A stretch of 64,000 nt of DNA from Oxytricha trifallax (taxonomy: Eukaryota > Ciliophora > Spirotrichea > Sporadotrichida > Oxytrichidae): NCBI GenBank assembly GCA_000711775.1, contig ARYC01003127.1:16744-80743 (forward strand), read 5' to 3'. A program made the position numbers and the translations under genes. The notes under the pieces are model-generated. The model was not told the DNA's origin and did no database searches. It saw only the letters and a program-made list of their open reading frames with translations. Of the stretch, positions 60,242 through 64,000 are shown piece after piece. Every line of letters begins with the position of its first letter. Positions within the stretch are counted from its first letter, which is position 1.

Positions 60242-61185
60242 TCATTTCTTAATAAATAGTATAAATTTGGGAAAATTGTTTGTTTCTAAGAATATCGATT
60301 CAACACCTGATTCATGCATTTTTAAAGTAATATCTGCCAGCTAATCCATAGATTTCCTAATTTCTTTTCTTTCTTCTTTACTTAACTTACTGTAGTCCTC
60401 CGAACTCAACATCATATCACAATAGGCTTTTTGTATTCTGCTCTTTTCAGATATTTCTTATATTAATCATCTTCGGTAATCGCATCTAGGTATTATTTCA
60501 TTTTTAAATTCAACACTAAGACTGCTAATCTAATAACCTTATCATTCGCATCAATGTTAAATATTTCAGATATTCCTCCCAAATTTAATGAAAATGAAAT
60601 AGCTTCTTCGCCTAGATGTGATTCCCAACTCCCAGATTCAAAAGGAAGTATTTAAGTGACAAATGTTCCTCCTAATCATTTTAGGAATACTTCTCATGTG
60701 GTGGCTCTATCTATATCATTTTTTTAGATTAAGCTTGAGACATTTATTAACCTTTGGGGTTGGGTTATAATAGTTCTTGTTATTGTTGAATTATTTTGCT
60801 AGTAGTATCCACTGTTAAGTCATTCACAGATTTCTTAGTGTTTTACTTCTAAGGGTCAACACTTTCTATAATTTGTTTGTGATTAATCCCTCCACATATC
60901 TGATTCTACACCTATGTTAGCTTTAACTTTTCAGCTCTACAATTTCATCACTGCTATCACTCTGAAACGCTCTAAAATGCTCTGTGCTTGTTTAACCAAT
61001 TAATATGAGTATCGCTTCTTTTTTTGGTAATTGGCTTTACTTTTTGAGCAAGCCTCTGAGTAAAATCTCACGTATTTAGAGATGAACAGGTTTTCTTGGT
61101 CTATCATAAATTTCTCATTGTTTTCTTTCACGACTTAGAAGTATTTATAAGGGTCTTGTTCAGTTCTTATAATAATAGAAATTAA
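60242..61185 (-). CDS. Unrecognised gene, minus strand, frame-shifted
   Basis: Coding composition is sustained for nearly 1 kb, but the best frame changes several times. Segments in order: TEQDPYKYFQVVKENNEKF, YSEACSKSKANYQKK, QAQSILERFR; SDSSDEIVELKS; VNDLTVDTTSKIIQ, PHEKYSQNDQEEH; FESGSWESHLGEEAISFS, ISEIFNIDANDKVIRL, YLDAITEDDQYKKYLK; AYCDMMLSSEDYSKLSKEE, KSMDQLADITLKMHES, ending at a TGA at 60242-60244. TAA/TAG serve as Gln throughout. I do not recognise it. The shifts fit a pseudogene, uncorrected indels or small eliminated sequences. Confidence 0.55.
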
Positions 61186-62721
61186 TAGTTTTTAGTAGGG
61201 GTTATTTCATATAATTCTCTATATCATATAGTTAATAGAACAATTTTAAGATAAATTTAACTTCTTAATGTTAAGATTACAAAATTTCTATCTCACTTTT
61301 ATTCCTGAATGTATTCTGCTCTAAATTTAGAATTTATTGCTTAGAATTGCCATATTTATCAATATGGAATTTTATAAACGCTTTGAACATGCTCTATTTT
61401 TATTTTCTGGATTTATCTATTATTACCATAACTAAACTGATTTCCTCCTACGTTAACATATTAATTTGTACCAAGAGTATATACACTTCTAAATATATTA
61501 AAATATTTGACCATATTAGTTCAAAATGGCGCTTTAATTTTAGTGTCAATTTTAAAATGTAGTAAATATAATCATATAATTTAAAAAAAATTTTCATTTA
61601 GGTATTCTGTGGCAAATATATTTACAATATAAAGTAAGTTAATATGATAAAGTGGATCATTTCAAATGATCTCTATGGCATTTAGTTAATCACTTAATTA
61701 TTTGTATTTATAAACTCATCTTTTTGTTTTTTCTTTCTTTCACTCTCAGACCATGACACTTGATGTCTATAACTTCTTGCCTAGCTTTTGATGATAACTT
61801 AGCAAATAGCTATTTCTAAATATATATTTCCAATATATGAAAAGTATTATATAATACATTAAAAAAGTTATCCTACCAAATTGTATAAAAAAATTATTAA
61901 TTTTACATACAATCATAATTTATAGATTTTAGAGAATAATAATCATTCTTCTTTAAGGCCTTGATCATTTCTTATTCAAGCTTGAAAAATAACTTTAGCA
62001 ATGCTTTATCTGTCTATAAACCCTAAATTTGCAAGTAATTCAATAAAAAATCAGAAAAAAAACTATTACAGATGCCTCTCTAACGCCTTACTGTTAATTT
62101 AAATTAAATTTAGTATTATTTTAGAATTTTTATCATTCAAAATCTATAAAAGATTTGAAGATTTTTGTCTAAAATAAAAATAGTGACAATCAATTATGTG
62201 ACCTTGGTAGTATAATTTAGAATTTATATATTATTTCATTCTAGGAGCTTACTGTGTCCTTTACTTATTTTATTTTGTTTTTATTAGCTTTATCTTATTA
62301 TTTCTACTGCTTTCTTCTTACTTCTGAGCTATCTTACGATTGCCATTGTATATTTCTCAATTGATCTTATTATACAAAATTTTAAATGTAAATGCTATAA
62401 ATGAATTATTTACAACAAAAATAATTTAATTTATAAATTTTAATCAATTAAATCAGAAATTTAATTGATAAATAATAAAAAATGTTACATTAATTTGTAT
62501 CTATTTCTATTGAATTCTCGAGTATTGTTAACAATAGCTCAAACATTTAATAAATATTGCTAAAATAGATAAAAATAGGAAATTGTATAAATTAATCAAA
62601 AAACTATTTTATTATATTAATTTTAACCAACTTTACATTTGTTTGTATTTTAACACTTATAGTAAGTATTTGTTGATTTTGAGAATTTAAAGCAGTACTG
62701 CTAGATCAAATAACAGAATTC
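61186..62721. other. AT-rich spacer
   Basis: Several short open frames (for example 61347-61562 on the plus strand) are hydrophobic and A+T-driven. None is supported. Confidence 0.4.
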
Positions 62722-62996
62722 TCAAATTTGTTGACTAAATTCTTATCTTGGTAACTATTAGTAGTTTTTACTGTCCAACTTATAAAATGATTGGCAGTCA
62801 TTGAAATCTATGACCAAATTCTCATGATTTAGAGTGCAATCTCCACAAATGATCATTATCTCGTTGCTTGATGATTGCCAGTTGAAATTTAGGACCCGAT
62901 CGTATTATCCATGTTTAAAAACCCCCAGCTCAGCAACTTTCAAGTCCTGCTCGACTGTTTGAGCACCAATTTCGACACTTTTAGTGGAGGAGGAGC
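62722..62996 (-). CDS. Unrecognised coding island next to TBE copy 3
   Basis: The minus-strand frame is open from upstream of 62996 to a TGA at 62722-62724. It reads SHFGSSSTKSVEIGAQTVEQ, DLKVAELGVFKHGQYDRVL, EIMIICGDCTLNHENLVI, FNDCQSFYKLDSKNY. G+C is well above background, which fits a macronucleus-destined exon. The 3' end (QQLPRQEFSQQI) is more A+T-driven and may run into an intron. It does not resemble the TBE 22-kDa-type gene, so it is probably host sequence. Confidence 0.5.
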
Positions 62997-63221
62997 CAAA
63001 ATGACTATATGAATGAGCGAAAATGAGAGAGGTTTTTGGAGAAAAAAAGAAAGAAAAAAGAAAAAGTTTTTTGGTTTGATTAGTTAAAATTAAAACTTAA
63101 AAGTGTGATATGCAATAAGGGGCTTTTAATCAAGCAATTAAACGATTTGAACTGCTGTTTCAGTATGTATTGTTGACTTCAAAAGCTCTTACACCCTAAC
63201 TCATCATCTTCCAGCTCAACT

Positions 63222-64000
63222 TCACACAAATCCATGCTTGATGGTGCTGCACCACTGCTTCACGCTGAAAGCCCAGAGCTTGTTGACGTCTGTCTTGGTC
63301 ATGGCCTCAGAATCTGCGAGAGCCGCTTCACCAGGTGAATCCTATGAAAAGTTAGGTATAGTATGCTTACTTGCTGTCAGCTTGCTCTTATCGGAGGTGC
63401 CTCTTGATGTAGGAGAACAACTGCTCGATTGGGTTAGCCAGGGTGAGTATTCAGCGTTGAAAAGGACAGTGACCTTGAACTTCCTAGCAGTCTCCAGCAC
63501 CTCTGAATACTTGTGAATGACTGCGTTGTCCATGAGCAGCACGATCTTCTTCTGGGCGAGATCCTTGTCTGTGCGCAGCTTGCGCAGGGTGTGATAGAGG
63601 AAGTTCTCGAACAGCACAGCATCGAAGGCCCCCTCAATGATTTGGCTAGAGATCAGCTGGTCCTTGGTGATGGCTGCTATGAAACTCATCGAGAACTGCT
63701 GCCTCTTAGTTTTTTCCTTGGTTATAGAGAGATTTCTAGCAATAGTGCCATACGTCCCCAACCTCTAGCTGACTTGCTGTCTGACAACTGCAATGGGAGT
63801 ATAATGTAATGATGGTTATGCATCGATGTTACCAGAGTCTGCTATGGGTGCTTAGTCATTTCTCTAGTTGGGTAGACTTAGCTTGGTATAAACTAAAGTA
63901 GTATAAAACCATGAAGCTATAGCTTACTTTCCTATTCCTTCACTGTGACTATACTACTGCTCTCTGCCCTGCTTGACAGCTGCAAGCGTCTAGGTGTAAT
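63222..64000 (-). pseudogene. TBE-type transposase, copy 3 (GC-rich, runs off the window)
   Basis: GTYGTIARNLS, FSMSFIAAITKDQ and AVLFENFL lead to the second catalytic Asp in VLLMDNAVIHK (near 63530) and to FNAEYSPWL (63440). One base is then lost and the next frame reads NPIEQLFSYIKRHLR, which keeps the third acid. A further frame change gives TDVNKLWAFSVKQW and a TGA at 63222-63224. The first catalytic region lies near 63800 but is not resolved because of a shift near 63757. The N-terminus is beyond the window. G+C is far above the surrounding sequence, unlike copies 1 and 2. No 22-kDa-type gene follows directly. Confidence 0.8.

Noticed and set aside
63238-63809. Plus-strand and alternative minus-strand ORFs over TBE copy 3
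   Set aside because: They are shadows of the transposase, which carries the conserved motifs.

Overview
The window reads as germline (micronuclear) DNA of a spirotrich ciliate close to Oxytricha or Stylonychia. Three observations support this. First, the conserved parts of transposases, kinases and several long unrecognised ORFs stay open only if TAA and TAG are read as glutamine, with TGA the usual stop. Second, at least three copies of TBE-like transposons are present; this family is known from stichotrich micronuclear genomes. One copy is nearly complete, 4.14 kb, flanked by ATT on both sides and ending in degenerate C4A4 telomere-like repeats. Third, the DNA is very AT-rich, with short coding islands separated by long empty A+T stretches, as expected for macronucleus-destined segments among internal eliminated sequences. 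The exact species cannot be fixed from the sequence.

Layout. 0-4 kb: a foldback repeat (548-998), two coding islands (1179-2068 and 2513-3574) and a 554-bp near-perfect palindrome (3547-4100). 4-12.6 kb: AT-rich, almost empty. 14.8-19.0 kb: TBE copy 1 with a zinc-finger/kinase gene, a 22-kDa-type gene and a transposase, all damaged. 19.6-20.2 kb: second copy of the 3.5-kb palindrome. 20.5-21.4 kb: an element with G-run ends that carries a complete 221-codon ORF. 22.6-23.0 and 26.3-26.7 kb: two copies of another foldback family. 28.2-29.1 kb: a coding island on the minus strand with a second partial copy beside it. 29.1-32.1 kb: a 3.0-kb ISXO2/Merlin-type DDE transposon with terminal inverted repeats of about 220 bp. 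34.2-37.2 kb: several coding islands, including a broken mitochondrial-carrier-like gene and a possible MORN-type exon. 39.0-40.2 kb: a decayed gene with the motif order of a rolling-circle Rep (HUH nuclease plus SF3 helicase). 44.7-52.3 kb: glutamine-rich coding segments with likely introns or IESs. 54.0-58.1 kb: TBE copy 2 with the same gene order as copy 1. 59-63 kb: further coding islands. 63.2-64.0 kb: a compositionally distinct, GC-rich third TBE-type transposase that runs off the end.

How the parts relate. In both complete TBE copies the transposase and the 22-kDa-type gene converge with a small gap, and the zinc-finger/kinase gene points toward the far terminus. Known TBE transposases take part in genome rearrangement during macronuclear development, but all copies here carry frameshifts or TGA codons. 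Many islands show one-base frame changes; without reads it is not possible to separate true decay, uncorrected long-read indels and unrecognised IESs. Because only TGA terminates, two frames are often open together, so exon boundaries and start codons are mostly tentative. No rRNA, convincing tRNA, CRISPR array or bacterial-type operon was seen.
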